Shown here piece by piece: positions 17,408 through 26,691 of a stretch of 64,000 bases of DNA. The notes beneath the pieces are model-generated. The model was not told where the DNA came from and did no database searches. It saw nothing but the letters and a program-made list of their open reading frames with translations. Each line of letters opens with the position of its first letter. Position 1 is the first letter of the stretch. Position numbers and translations under genes: made by a program. Source of the DNA: Catalinimonas alkaloidigena (GTDB lineage Bacteria; Bacteroidota; Bacteroidia; Cytophagales; Cyclobacteriaceae); NCBI RefSeq assembly GCF_029504655.1, contig NZ_JAQFIL010000001.1, positions 2,795,001 to 2,859,000 on the forward strand, given 5' to 3'.

Positions 17408-19846
17408 TTAAAACTGATAACGCAGCTGTAGCACATAATTTCTGCCCAGGTCATCGGCAAAATAGCGAAGACGATCAGTATAGGTACGATAAGAAGTATT
17501 CAGTACATTTTTGACCCGGAAACCGATGTTAAAGCGATTGACCTGAGCATTCCAGCCCAGATTGAACATCAGGTAGCATTCAGGAGGTGGTAACAGGTCA
17601 AAATTAGATGCGTTTTCGTCAAATATATTAGCATCATTTTCCTGCGCTTCAAGAATTTCTTCAATGCTAACTACAGGGGGTGCCTGAAATTGCTGAAAGG
17701 TATAAGAGAGAGATGCATTCCAGCTATGTTGATCTATAAAAGCAAACTTTCGCAGGCTCTGATGATACGAATATTGTATGTTTAAGGGGGGGATGCCCAC
17801 AAACTGTTCATCATTCGCAATATCTTTTGCCCACACATAACTAAGCATGGCCTGAGAATGAATGTTGGAAGTATGGTAGTACTCAATACTGGCATCCAGG
17901 CCTGCAAACAAGGCATCATCCTGATCGTAAATGAAGAAAGGAAAAGCCCCCCTTACGGTCTGGGTAATCCCCGCTGGTTTTGTATAAATATAATTGCGGA
18001 TATAATTAACATAGCCAGTGAACTCTGCTCTTACCAATTCGTGATTGATCTCATAGGTATTGATCCATTTAATGCCCATTTCAGCAGGAGCGGCCTTATC
18101 ATCCTGATCCAGAATCTGATCGTTGATAACATCATTGCTTTCATCCATCTGATATCTCCATAAGCCATATTCAATGGAGGCCTGATGTTTACCAAAACTA
18201 TAAAGCTCTGAAACATTAGGCGGACGCCAGGCTGTACCAATGTTGCTTCTAAAAAGATGATCATTTTGCAAAGGTTTGATCAAACCAAGCGTGGCAGTCA
18301 TATTTTGGAATGAAAGCTCATTGCGGTATATTTCATTATCAGTCGCTCTTCCACGAATTGAATTGTACTGAAAATCATACCTGAGTCCCCATTCCAGACG
18401 CATTTCATCAAGGTTTTTGCTTTCAATCAGGTAAAAACCAATACGGGAGAAATTGTAGTTGGGGATGAAAGGGATGGTATTAGTACCGGGGAGGTTATTG
18501 TTGTCCTGGTAAATGGTTTGGATACCCAGGCTTCCTTCCCAAGCAAATAAATCCGGATGCTTCCACTCCAAATCTAGCGTCTGACTCATTAATTCCAGAT
18601 TAATGGCAGGACTTTCATTATTAGCACCTCGTCTCACATCAAACTCCAGGCGTTGGTTTTTTTGGAAGGCATAGATAAGCTCAAGTGACTGGTTATCACC
18701 ACTAATCACTCCTTTCAGTTTGAATACATCATGCTGTACCTGCTGCCGGGGGTTATCAATCTGGTAATTGAAGTCAGCCGTATACAGAGGAGGAGATGAT
18801 TTGATGGCTAAAGCCAGATCTTCCAGATTACCAGTTACTGATCCTCTTAATATGCCCAGGTTTTGGTTAAAATGACTATAGGAAGCATAAAGGTCAAGAG
18901 TTTTCCAGTGGTAGCGCGTACCCAGTGACATGCTCGTTTCTCTTTTGCCAGTATTTGAAAGCACATAATCAGGAGCATGTACATCTCCCTGATACGTGTT
19001 GGATGCCTGCGCCTGAACACTAAATTTATGAAAGCCCTTTTGCAATCTGATATGTCCATCGGCTGAGCGGCCATTAGACTTTCCTACCAGGTTTACTTCA
19101 CCGGAAAAAGGGGTAAGTAACTCCAGCTTGTTTGGGTTAATGATCAATACTCCTCCCAATGCATCAGGACCGTAACGAACTGTTGCGGCACCTTTTACCA
19201 CACTGATCTGATTTGCCATAGATGGGTCAATTTCAGGCGCATGTTCTACTCCCCAGTTTTGAAATTCATGTCTTACGCCATTGTTGACGATCAGTACCCG
19301 ATTGCTGTGCAAACCGTGAATAATAGGTTTTACTATGTTTTGTCCTGTTTTAAGTGTAGATACACCGCTGATATTACTGGCGAGATCTCCTAATGATTCA
19401 GATTGATTCTGTCTAAATGTGTTTGAAGAAAGCTGGCTGACTGTACCGGAAAATAATGCGCCTTCCTGTATATCTCCTTCTACGATCACACTCTCTAAAG
19501 TCACACTGTCGGCTGCCATTAAAATCTTCGGAACTTCATGATAGGTATCATGGTGGTGTATCACCTTTTTATAGCCTACATAAGTAACGATCAGGTCAAA
19601 TTCTTTTTGACAAAGTTTATTGATCATAAAATGGCCATTCTGATCGGTGAAAGTACCTGTTTTGCTCTCTTTCACCTGTACACTGGCATAGGGGAGGGGC
19701 TCCTGGGTACGTAGGTCTAACACATAGCCTTCTACATGATACAGACAGCTATCTTTGTTAGCAGCGTTTTCTGGCTGCGCAATAACATTGATAGCAGCAA
19801 AAAAAAATAATGGCAGACTTAATAAAAAATAAAGTGGATGCTTCAT
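17408..19846 (-). CDS. TonB-dependent outer-membrane receptor, probable zinc uptake
   Basis: An 812-residue receptor. A signal peptide ends near VIAQ. A carboxypeptidase-regulatory-like domain follows at about 33-115 (VEGYVLDLRTQEPLPYASVQVKE). The plug at about 130-245 contains SLGDLASNISGVSTLKTGQ and VVKGAATVRYGPDALGGV, and a 22-strand barrel runs to the terminal Phe (VLQLRYQF). A His-rich patch lies in IHHHDTYH, and His residues occur in the plug. Its start overlaps the stop of the Zur-like regulator by 4 bases (ATGA), so they are translationally coupled. This suggests zinc (ZnuD-like) rather than siderophore uptake. That role is inferred from the neighbour, not from a diagnostic motif. Confidence 0.85.
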   Translation of the reverse strand: MKHPLYFLLSLPLFFFAAINVIAQPENAANKDSCLYHVEGYVLDLRTQEPLPYASVQVKESKTGTFTDQNGHFMINKLCQKEFDLIVTYVGYKKVIHHHDTYHEVPKILMAADSVTLESVIVEGDIQEGALFSGTVSQLSSNTFRQNQSESLGDLASNISGVSTLKTGQNIVKPIIHGLHSNRVLIVNNGVRHEFQNWGVEHAPEIDPSMANQISVVKGAATVRYGPDALGGVLIINPNKLELLTPFSGEVNLVGKSNGRSADGHIRLQKGFHKFSVQAQASNTYQGDVHAPDYVLSNTGKRETSMSLGTRYHWKTLDLYASYSHFNQNLGILRGSVTGNLEDLALAIKSSPPLYTADFNYQIDNPRQQVQHDVFKLKGVISGDNQSLELIYAFQKNQRLEFDVRRGANNESPAINLELMSQTLDLEWKHPDLFAWEGSLGIQTIYQDNNNLPGTNTIPFIPNYNFSRIGFYLIESKNLDEMRLEWGLRYDFQYNSIRGRATDNEIYRNELSFQNMTATLGLIKPLQNDHLFRSNIGTAWRPPNVSELYSFGKHQASIEYGLWRYQMDESNDVINDQILDQDDKAAPAEMGIKWINTYEINHELVRAEFTGYVNYIRNYIYTKPAGITQTVRGAFPFFIYDQDDALFAGLDASIEYYHTSNIHSQAMLSYVWAKDIANDEQFVGIPPLNIQYSYHQSLRKFAFIDQHSWNASLSYTFQQFQAPPVVSIEEILEAQENDANIFDENASNFDLLPPPECYLMFNLGWNAQVNRFNIGFRVKNVLNTSYRTYTDRLRYFADDLGRNYVLQLRYQF

Positions 19847-20319
19847 GAGTGGCTACAAGATTTGCAATAGCCCTTGACCACCATTTCAACCTCCTGCACC
19901 TGATAACCTTGTGGAAGGCTTACTTTGGGTATCATTTGTTCGGGAAGGCATGAGGTTTTTCCGCAGGCATTACAAGTAAAATGGATATGTTCCTCATGTA
20001 TGGCTTCTATACTGCTTTGGTCTGCAGCAGTGAAGTCTTCAGAAACAGTAGTTTGATCCAGTACTTTTCTTATGTGTTCAGATAAGCCATACAAAGCCGC
20101 ACCGCCATCACTGGGAATAGGATGTATGATGTTTTTCTCTATGAAAGAATTTAATGTACGATATATAGTGACCCTGTCATACTGAGGCAATCTGGTTTCA
20201 AGATCTTTAGCCGATAAGGCGAAAGATGCATCAAAAAAGAACACAATAATATCAGTTCTGCACTTGGTAAAGCGCAATTTATGCTGGTGAAATAAGCTTT
20301 CCAGAAATTGTTGGTCCAT
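19843..20319 (-). CDS. Fur-family regulator, probably Zur
   Basis: A 158-residue metal-dependent repressor. The N-terminal winged helix shows KHKLRFTKCRTDI-like start and the recognition region RVTIYRTLNSFIEKNIIHP. The dimerisation domain carries HEEHIHFTCNACGKTSCL and ends YCKSCSHS, two CxxC pairs forming the structural zinc site. Regulatory His residues cluster in IHEEHIHF. Coupling to a TonB receptor by a 4-base overlap, and a palindrome just upstream of the start, favour a Zur that controls its own operon. Fur or PerR cannot be fully excluded from sequence alone. The start ATG at 20319 is preceded by about 20 bases before the operator. Confidence 0.85.
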   Translation of the reverse strand: MDQQFLESLFHQHKLRFTKCRTDIIVFFFDASFALSAKDLETRLPQYDRVTIYRTLNSFIEKNIIHPIPSDGGAALYGLSEHIRKVLDQTTVSEDFTAADQSSIEAIHEEHIHFTCNACGKTSCLPEQMIPKVSLPQGYQVQEVEMVVKGYCKSCSHS

Positions 20320-20337
20320 GCCGCAAGTTACTTAATG

Positions 20338-20352
20338 TGCAATAAAGTTGCA
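20338..20352. promoter_or_regulatory. Palindromic operator, candidate Zur box
   Basis: TGCAA-TAAAG-TTGCA, a perfect 5-bp inverted repeat with 5-bp spacer, lies 19 bases upstream of the Zur-like start. A third TGCAA-type half site occurs at 20362-20366. Position and symmetry suit an autoregulatory metal-repressor site. Assignment is inference. Confidence 0.55.
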
Positions 20353-20493
20353 TGTAATCAACTGCAAAAATATGGTATTAATTCATTTTAACGCTATCTA
20401 AGTAAGCAACATGGTATTGGTAAGGTTGTGAATAGCGATATGTAATTTAATGTACACCCATGAGTCTTAGCGCTGATGATGTAATGATTTATA

Positions 20494-21672
20494 CTAAATG
20501 TGATCAATGATGTCCACTACCTGATCTATTTCTTCAAGCGTATTGAAATAATGGGGAGATAACCTGACTACCCAATCTATTCCTTTTTTGTCAAAATCTA
20601 GTAGCGCACTGCTCCTGTTTGCAGTAGAATAAATCACATTTTCGGCATCTAGTTTAGCCTGGATCTGCTCCAGGCTTTTACCTTCTTTTTGTAAGCTTAT
20701 GATATTGCACTTGCGAGTCCCCTGGTCAAATAATCTTACTCCTGATAGTGCAGAAAGCCTTTTGCGCAGATGCCGAGAAATTTTCTGGTTGTATATTTCA
20801 ATATCCTTCAAGCCAATAAGGTTAGCATACGCTACGGCCTCTTTCAATCCTAACAACAAGGCATAGGGCAGTTCCCAGCTTTCAAACCTTCTGGCATTTT
20901 CAAGCATTGAATAATGATTATCCGAATCCCAGTTTGCCCCCCTTAGGTCAATATATAAAGGAGCATATCCCTTCTTCAGGAGTTTGTCGGAAACATATAA
21001 AAAGCCGGTTCCTCGTGGACCTCGCAGATACTTTCTGCCGGTAACACTCATGAAGTCACACTTTATTTGTTGTACATCTACGACCATTTGCCCTACAGAT
21101 TGACAAGCGTCCAGGAGATAAAGCACATCATATTTTTCACAAATTTTGCCTATACCTGCTGCATCCTGCACTAATCCTGAGTTGGTAGGTACATGGGTGA
21201 TAGCGACAAGTTTGGGATGATGTTTCTGAATTTGCTTTTCCAAATCTTCCAGGTCAATGTCTCCGCTGTTCAGGTTTTTAGCTCTTACAATGCTGATCTT
21301 AAATCTTTGCTGTAGCGAAATGAAATGAATCTGGTTGGAAACATAGTCGTCATCTGAGGTTAAGATAACATCTCCTGCTTCAAATGAAAGGGAAGATAAA
21401 GCTTTGGCGTATGCCTCAGTAGCACTAAAAGCAAACGCAATTTGATTGGATTCAGCATTGATAAGCTTTGCCACGTCCTGATAAAATGTATTTATCGCAT
21501 GCTCCTGTAAATCAGCTACTTTATAACCTCCAAGTTTTGCTTCTTCTTCCAAATACTGTTGTATGCCAGCCACTACTTTAGCAGGCATCAAAGAAGAACC
21601 AGCACTATTAAGAAACAACTTATTTTGACATGCCGGAGTATCTTTTCTGATTTGCTCAATATTAAACTGCAT
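20494..21672 (-). CDS. Class V aminotransferase (cysteine desulfurase-like fold)
   Basis: A 392-residue PLP enzyme. I chose the ATG at 21672, giving MQFNIEQIRKDTPACQNKLFLNSAGSSLMP, which is the usual start of this group; the frame to 21735 adds a hydrophobic leader of no family character. Marks are LNSAGSSL (substrate entry), AFSATEAY, AITHVPTNSGLVQD, YLLDACQSVGQM (Asp-Gln pair at the PLP) and SVTGRKYLRGPRGTGFLYV, where the PLP lysine lies in GRKYLRGP. This RGPRGTGF variant is shared with selenocysteine-lyase-like and ergothioneine/isopenicillin-epimerase-like members. There is no cysteine loop typical of IscS. The gene is monocistronic; substrate unknown. Confidence 0.88.
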   Translation of the reverse strand: MQFNIEQIRKDTPACQNKLFLNSAGSSLMPAKVVAGIQQYLEEEAKLGGYKVADLQEHAINTFYQDVAKLINAESNQIAFAFSATEAYAKALSSLSFEAGDVILTSDDDYVSNQIHFISLQQRFKISIVRAKNLNSGDIDLEDLEKQIQKHHPKLVAITHVPTNSGLVQDAAGIGKICEKYDVLYLLDACQSVGQMVVDVQQIKCDFMSVTGRKYLRGPRGTGFLYVSDKLLKKGYAPLYIDLRGANWDSDNHYSMLENARRFESWELPYALLLGLKEAVAYANLIGLKDIEIYNQKISRHLRKRLSALSGVRLFDQGTRKCNIISLQKEGKSLEQIQAKLDAENVIYSTANRSSALLDFDKKGIDWVVRLSPHYFNTLEEIDQVVDIIDHI

Positions 21673-22061
21673 ATCTAAAAATAAAAACTCCTGTCTCAGG
21701 AACCAACATTCTTGTAGCCATGCGCTGAAAATCAAGTGGCATAGCAGACTAAGTTTGATAATCCAATCAAACCCCGTATTAGGACTTAAGTGTATTTTCA
21801 GGATGCCTTAGTCTGTACCTGATATTTCTTCCTAAGTAACAGTTCAAAAACAAACTAAAAATTTTATGCAATTCGTAGGAACATTAGTTATATTTAGTTG
21901 AAGCAGGTTAAAGTCCTTAAAATTGACATGAGGGGAAAATTTCTAAGGGTGCATTGAGATGTCTAATATGATTAAGCATATGATCTTATAAAACGCAAAT
22001 AAATATTGTTTTTCTGGTCTGATTCAGGAGAATGAATTTTTTACAACTAACACCTAAAACT

Positions 22062-23567
22062 ATGAAATCTATCCTAACGATGCTTGTATGCATATTTCTA
22101 GTTCATCCCACTTTCTCTCAATCTTCCATCGGTATATTTGATGAAAACGAAGATATTGGTCAGCCAAGCAAATCAGGAAGTACAAGTTTTGATGAAGCTT
22201 CACAGACATATACGCTGAGTGGAGCGGGATATAACATCTGGTTTGAAAGAGATGAGTTCCAGTTTCTTCACAAAAAGCAAAGTGGGGATTTTATCATTAC
22301 CGCCAATTTTGAATTTGTAGGCGAAGGAGTTGATCCATTGCGAAAGGCAGGCCTGATGATCAGGGAGTCAGTAGACGATGACGCATCCCATGTCAGCGCT
22401 GCTGTACATGGTGACGGCTCTACGGTATTACAAAGGAGAGTGCTAAAAGGAGCTTATATGAGAGATCCTGAAGATGACATTTCTGCACCTAAAAAGGGGT
22501 ATGAAATATTACAGTTGGAAAGAAAAGGAGATATAATTACCATGCGAGCAGCGCACTGGGGAGAGCATTTGCAGGAAATTGGTTCTTATGAAATGTCATC
22601 CCTGCCGCATGAAGTGTATACAGGATTGTTTATTACTTCACACAATGAAGATATGGTAGAAGAAGCCAGGTTTTGGAATGTACGTATCACTGAGCCTGTA
22701 GAGAATAACTACGATGGTTTTATGGCTTGTCGGCTCGAGACAATGAACGTAATGGATGGTAAAAGAAAAGTGATATATGAAACCTCTGCCGAAGATCGTA
22801 TTGAGTCACCTAGTTGGTCACCTGACGGACAACACCTACTTACTACGATGGATGGCTTATTGTATACCATTCCTTTAAATGGAGGTGAACCGGAAAAGCT
22901 TAATACAGGTGATATTGTCAGAATTAATAATGACCATGGCTACTCTTTTGATGGTGATCAGTTAGCGATCACGAGTAGCCAGAATGTAGAACTTGGCCCC
23001 CGGGTTTATGTGCTACCCGCTGAAGGTGGAACCCCCAGACTTCTTACCGAAAAAGGGCCCTCTTACTTTCATGGCTGGTCAGCCAATGATCGAGAAGTTT
23101 ACTATGTAGCTCAGAGAGACACTACAATTTTTAATATTTATAAAATCCCAGTGAAAGGAGGTGAGGAAGAGCAAATAACAGACAATACCAGTGGATATGT
23201 TGACGGGCCTGAAGAGTCTCCTGATGGTAAATATATTTACTATAATGATAATCAAACCGGGACTATGCAGATTTGGCGTATGAAAAAGAATGGTACAGAA
23301 GAGGAGCAACTTACTTTTGATGAGTACAACGACTGGTTTCCCCATGTTTCACCCGATGGAGAATGGGTAGCTTTTCTTTCCTATGAAAAAGATGTGCCAC
23401 CAGATGCGCACCCTTCATACCGTAGGGTGATGATCAGGCTGATGTCATTATCGGGGGGGGCGCCCAAAGTAATCGCAAATATATATGGTGGTCAGGGAAC
23501 TATGAATGTTACCTCATGGTCTCCTGACAGCAAAAGCATTGCTTTTGTGAGTAATTCAAAGAAATAG
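22062..23567 (+). CDS. Secreted DUF1349-TolB/WD40-like propeller protein
   Basis: From the ATG at 22062 a signal peptide (MKSILTMLVCIFLVHPTFSQ) is followed by two domains. About residues 25-215 form a DUF1349-type concanavalin-like sandwich (GAGYNIWFERDEFQFLHKK, KAGLMIRESVDDDASHVS). About 225-500 form a TolB-type propeller with repeated SPSWSPDGQHLL, GPEESPDGKYIYY, FPHVSPDGEWVAF and VTSWSPDSKSIAF motifs. Such proteins sit in the periplasm or on the cell surface and usually bind other proteins or glycans; an enzymatic role is not visible. A strong terminator follows 60 bases downstream, so the gene is probably transcribed alone. Confidence 0.85.
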   Translation: MKSILTMLVCIFLVHPTFSQSSIGIFDENEDIGQPSKSGSTSFDEASQTYTLSGAGYNIWFERDEFQFLHKKQSGDFIITANFEFVGEGVDPLRKAGLMIRESVDDDASHVSAAVHGDGSTVLQRRVLKGAYMRDPEDDISAPKKGYEILQLERKGDIITMRAAHWGEHLQEIGSYEMSSLPHEVYTGLFITSHNEDMVEEARFWNVRITEPVENNYDGFMACRLETMNVMDGKRKVIYETSAEDRIESPSWSPDGQHLLTTMDGLLYTIPLNGGEPEKLNTGDIVRINNDHGYSFDGDQLAITSSQNVELGPRVYVLPAEGGTPRLLTEKGPSYFHGWSANDREVYYVAQRDTTIFNIYKIPVKGGEEEQITDNTSGYVDGPEESPDGKYIYYNDNQTGTMQIWRMKKNGTEEEQLTFDEYNDWFPHVSPDGEWVAFLSYEKDVPPDAHPSYRRVMIRLMSLSGGAPKVIANIYGGQGTMNVTSWSPDSKSIAFVSNSKK

Positions 23568-23627
23568 ATTCAATAGGATTGCAAGCTTTAGATCGTTTAT
23601 ACTCATTGTAAAGGTCAAATACATATT

Positions 23628-23677
23628 ACCCATCAGTAATTTTTCTTCGCAGCCAAATTGCTGATGGGTCATTTTTT
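23628..23677 (+). terminator. Rho-independent terminator
   Basis: A 13-bp stem (23628-23640 with 23657-23669, core ACCCATCAG/CTGATGGGT) with a 16-base loop is followed by CATTTTTTC. It ends the transcript of the TolB-like gene. Confidence 0.75.
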
Positions 23678-24296
23678 CATGCTGTTGTTTGTAAAGCAAA
23701 AGGGTCAGATTAAATCAGGTCGTCACCAGCTTTTATTGATGCAGGTGCAGGGTGTGAATAGCTTTAAGATACTTACCGAATTTTATATTAAGCTGTAGTG
23801 CGATTTGTATTAACTTTCTGGATGATTGTGTCAACCTTTATTTCAGGGTATAGATCGCTGAGTTGGAACAAAGCTTATTGTTAAAAGGAGAAAGCCTGAT
23901 CTCTTTGGTACAACATTTTGCAAAGGAAACCAAAGCACAGTTAAGCCATTTTTTTAGGGGCCACCGCCCAGACAGAGGCAGCAGCATTGATCAGCCGGCT
24001 GGGTCAATCTTGCCACCAGCTTGGTATAGGTTTTAAGTGCTTCACATTTGATCCATGAGATGAGTAATATTGTTCATTTAGCCAAATGCATCAACCGTGA
24101 ACAGAAAGGATAAGCAGCCCAGGAGTTTTACCAATTCAACGCTTTTCTTTTTTTGCTGAGGAGCCAATTGATGACAATCAAATCTATTGGGAGATTAGCT
24201 GTCTTTTCGGCACAAAAAGTTTTCAACTGTTCAAAAAAATGTCCGCATCCCTAAGCTTGGGAAGCTGAACGTTCCTGAATTCATCCGCTTAAGATC
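23678..24296. other. Gene-free stretch with possible decayed coding sequence
   Basis: About 620 bases without an intact frame. On the plus strand, 23864-24000 reads ELEQSLLLKGESLISLVQHF and KETKAQLSHFF before a frame break. Another short readable run (AAQEFYQFNAFLFF-like) lies near 24117-24160. These look like fragments of one or more decayed proteins, but no family is recognised. No RNA gene seen. Confidence 0.3.
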
Positions 24297-24318
24297 TGTG
24301 ATACTTTTGTGATACTTA
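24297..24318 (+). promoter_or_regulatory. Tandem 11-bp direct repeat, candidate OmpR/PhoB-type binding site
   Basis: Two copies, TGTGATACTTT and TGTGATACTTA, abut exactly (24297-24307 and 24308-24318). They begin 50 bases before the response-regulator ATG and end 28 bases before it. An 11-bp head-to-tail period is the classic layout for winged-helix response regulators. A related pair precedes the DM13 gene, which suggests autoregulation plus a shared regulon. Confidence 0.65.
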
Positions 24319-24346
24319 ATCCCTAATATTGAGTAAATTAAGTGAT

Positions 24347-25048
24347 ATGAAAGAGGTACTTATCGTTGAAGACGATTCTGAAATAGTAGATCTTCTTGAA
24401 ATTCACCTTATTGATCTGGAATGTAAAATAGAAAAAGCACATGACGGAAATCTGGGCCTGCAAAAAGCCTTGAATCATTGCTTTGATCTGATCATCCTGG
24501 ACATCATGCTGCCTGGAATAGATGGGTTAGAAATTTGCAGAAAGATCAGAGGAAAGGAGAAATACACCCCCATATTGATGCTTACCGCTAAATCTGAAGA
24601 AATTGATAAGATTCTTGGATTGGAAACAGGAGCTGACGACTATCTCACGAAGCCCTTCAGTGTACGTGAATTTATTTCCCGAGTGAGAGCTATATTCAGA
24701 AGGGTAGAAATGATACAGGGAAATCAGCAGGAAACCGATAAAAAGAAAGTACTTAAAGCAGATGGTTTACATATGGATGCAGAAAAAAGAAGCGTTGAGA
24801 TTCATGGGGAGCGTTTAGCGCTTACTCCCAAAGAGTTTGATCTTTTATGGATCATGGCTGCGCATCCGGGAAGAAGTTATAGTCGGCAGGAACTACTCAA
24901 TCTCGTATGGGGCTACGAATTCAGTGGTTATGAGCACACCGTTAACGCGCATATCAATCGTCTGCGCTCCAAAATTGAAAGAAATGTCTCTGAGCCACAA
25001 TACATATTGACGACCTGGGGAATAGGTTATCGTTTTAATGACGAATAA
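24347..25048 (+). CDS. OmpR/PhoB-family response regulator
   Basis: A 233-residue regulator. The receiver domain (1-120) has the acidic pair in VEDDSE, the phosphoacceptor Asp52 in LIILDIMLPG, Thr/Ala in MLTAKSEE and Lys in DDYLTKPF. The winged-helix domain (about 140-232) has LTPKEFDLLWIMAAHPG, the recognition helix region HTVNAHINRLRSKIE and the wing TTWGIGYRF. ATG at 24347 is preferred over a TTG 18 bases upstream. The sensor kinase gene begins directly after the stop with zero gap. A tandem direct repeat 28 bases upstream is a good candidate for its own binding site. Confidence 0.95.
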   Translation: MKEVLIVEDDSEIVDLLEIHLIDLECKIEKAHDGNLGLQKALNHCFDLIILDIMLPGIDGLEICRKIRGKEKYTPILMLTAKSEEIDKILGLETGADDYLTKPFSVREFISRVRAIFRRVEMIQGNQQETDKKKVLKADGLHMDAEKRSVEIHGERLALTPKEFDLLWIMAAHPGRSYSRQELLNLVWGYEFSGYEHTVNAHINRLRSKIERNVSEPQYILTTWGIGYRFNDE

Positions 25049-26530
25049 ATGCCAGTACAACATCAAGCGCACTCACTTAGGCAAAGCCTTTTTTGGCGGA
25101 TTGCCATTGTGTTATTTATCCTTTTTCTGTTGTTGGGAATATCCTTTATACTTATTACTTCCTTTGCCTCCAAGCGTTATTATGAGGAAACCGCCCAAAG
25201 GCTTAATGCTCATGTTGCAGAAGAAATGCTTCTGGAAGTAAATCCCTTTGTAGAGGGGGAAGTGAATGATGAAGCTTTGGGAAAGATCATGCATTCTATG
25301 ATGGCAGTGAATCCCAGTATAGAAGTATATCTGCTTGCCCCCCAAGGAGATATACTTTCATATGTTGTTTTAGATAAAAAAGTGAAGTTAAAATCAGTGG
25401 ATATTGGTCCGGTAAAGAATTTTTTGAATTCTGATGGTCAAACTTATACGCTGGGCGACGATCCCCGTAACCCGGGCCGCAGCACTATCTTTTCAGCGGC
25501 AGAGGTAAGAGAAGAAGGAAATTTGCTCGGCTATGTCTATATGATCCTTGCCAGCGAAGAATATGATAATGTAATGGCTTCGCTCTGGCAGAGCCATATT
25601 TTAAGGATTGGCGCTTGGTCTTTTTCACTGGTTTTGATAGCCGCGCTTATGATCAGCCTTTTGGTTATCTGGTGGCTTACCCGCAGCCTGAGACGGATAC
25701 AGTATATGATAAGAAAATTTGAGGAGGGAGATTTATCCGCCAGGGTTGAAGTGAGGCAGGATGATGAACTGGGGCAACTTAGCTATTCCATTAATAATAT
25801 GGCTGATACAATTGTCCGTAATATTGATGAACTCAAACAGGTAGATAAGCTGAGAAAAGAACTGATTGCCAATGTATCTCACGATCTGCGCACACCGCTC
25901 TCTGTCATTCAGGGATATGTAGAAACACTAAATATCAAAAAGGATAGCCTTAGCGAAGAGCAGAAGCAGAAATATATGGGTATTATCCTGAACAGTTCCA
26001 ACAAACTAAAGCGTTTGGTAAATGATCTGTTTGAACTTACCAAGCTGGAATCCAGGCAGATAGAGCCTAAGCCTGAAACCTTTGCTATGCAAGACTTGCT
26101 ACATGATATCGCCATGAAATACCAGTTCCTGGCGGAAGAAAAATCGCTGAAGCTAGAGACCAAACTGAAGAATACAACTGCGCTGGTATACGCTGACCTG
26201 GCCATGATAGAAAGGGTCATGCAGAACCTTCTGGACAATGCCTTTAAATATACACCTCCCAATGGCACTATTAAGATTCATGCTGAGCAATGTGAAGAAG
26301 AAGTGTGTATAATGATAAATAATAGTGGCTCTGTCATTCATGAGGAAGAAAAAGAATTAATCTTCAACCGCTACTTCATGGGCAAAGAACCGCGTGTCAA
26401 TGGTAGTGGTCTTGGCCTGGCTATTGTGAGAAACATTTTGGAGATTCATCACACTAGTATTAAGGTAAAAAGCGATCAGGATGAAGGCACAACTTTCTTT
26501 TTTAGCTTACCATTGGTTAGCGGCCAGTAG
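25049..26530 (+). CDS. Membrane sensor histidine kinase
   Basis: A 493-residue kinase partner of the preceding regulator. TM1 is at about 17-40, a periplasmic sensor domain at 41-180, TM2 at about 186-210 and HAMP at about 210-262. HisKA has the phospho-His at 278 in NVSHDLRTPLSVIQGY. HATPase_c has the N box (NLLDNAFKYTP), and G boxes end in NGSGLGLAIVRNIL. The periplasmic part shows no domain I can name. The gene follows the regulator stop codon without spacing, so the pair is co-translated. The DM13 lipoprotein and outer-membrane protein genes lie just downstream behind a similar direct repeat and are likely targets. Confidence 0.95.
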   Translation: MPVQHQAHSLRQSLFWRIAIVLFILFLLLGISFILITSFASKRYYEETAQRLNAHVAEEMLLEVNPFVEGEVNDEALGKIMHSMMAVNPSIEVYLLAPQGDILSYVVLDKKVKLKSVDIGPVKNFLNSDGQTYTLGDDPRNPGRSTIFSAAEVREEGNLLGYVYMILASEEYDNVMASLWQSHILRIGAWSFSLVLIAALMISLLVIWWLTRSLRRIQYMIRKFEEGDLSARVEVRQDDELGQLSYSINNMADTIVRNIDELKQVDKLRKELIANVSHDLRTPLSVIQGYVETLNIKKDSLSEEQKQKYMGIILNSSNKLKRLVNDLFELTKLESRQIEPKPETFAMQDLLHDIAMKYQFLAEEKSLKLETKLKNTTALVYADLAMIERVMQNLLDNAFKYTPPNGTIKIHAEQCEEEVCIMINNSGSVIHEEEKELIFNRYFMGKEPRVNGSGLGLAIVRNILEIHHTSIKVKSDQDEGTTFFFSLPLVSGQ

Positions 26531-26630
26531 CCGTTGGATAAATTAAGATTCTGTGGTCAAAAAATGAAATTCGCCCTCTGCTTTCTGCGCTACTAGCTGC
26601 TATTCAATGTTTATATTTTGTTAAAACTTA

Positions 26631-26652
26631 TGTGATCTTTTCGTGACAATTG
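26631..26652 (+). promoter_or_regulatory. Imperfect 11-bp direct repeat before the DM13 gene
   Basis: TGTGATCTTTT (26631-26641) followed by CGTGACAATTG (26642-26652) has the same 11-bp period and the same TGTGAT core as the repeat before the response-regulator gene. It lies 40 bases before the DM13 start, a position suited to activation by the adjacent two-component system. Confidence 0.5.
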
Positions 26653-26691
26653 GCGCCTACTTTAGGTAAACCAAACAAAATCATAAACGTC

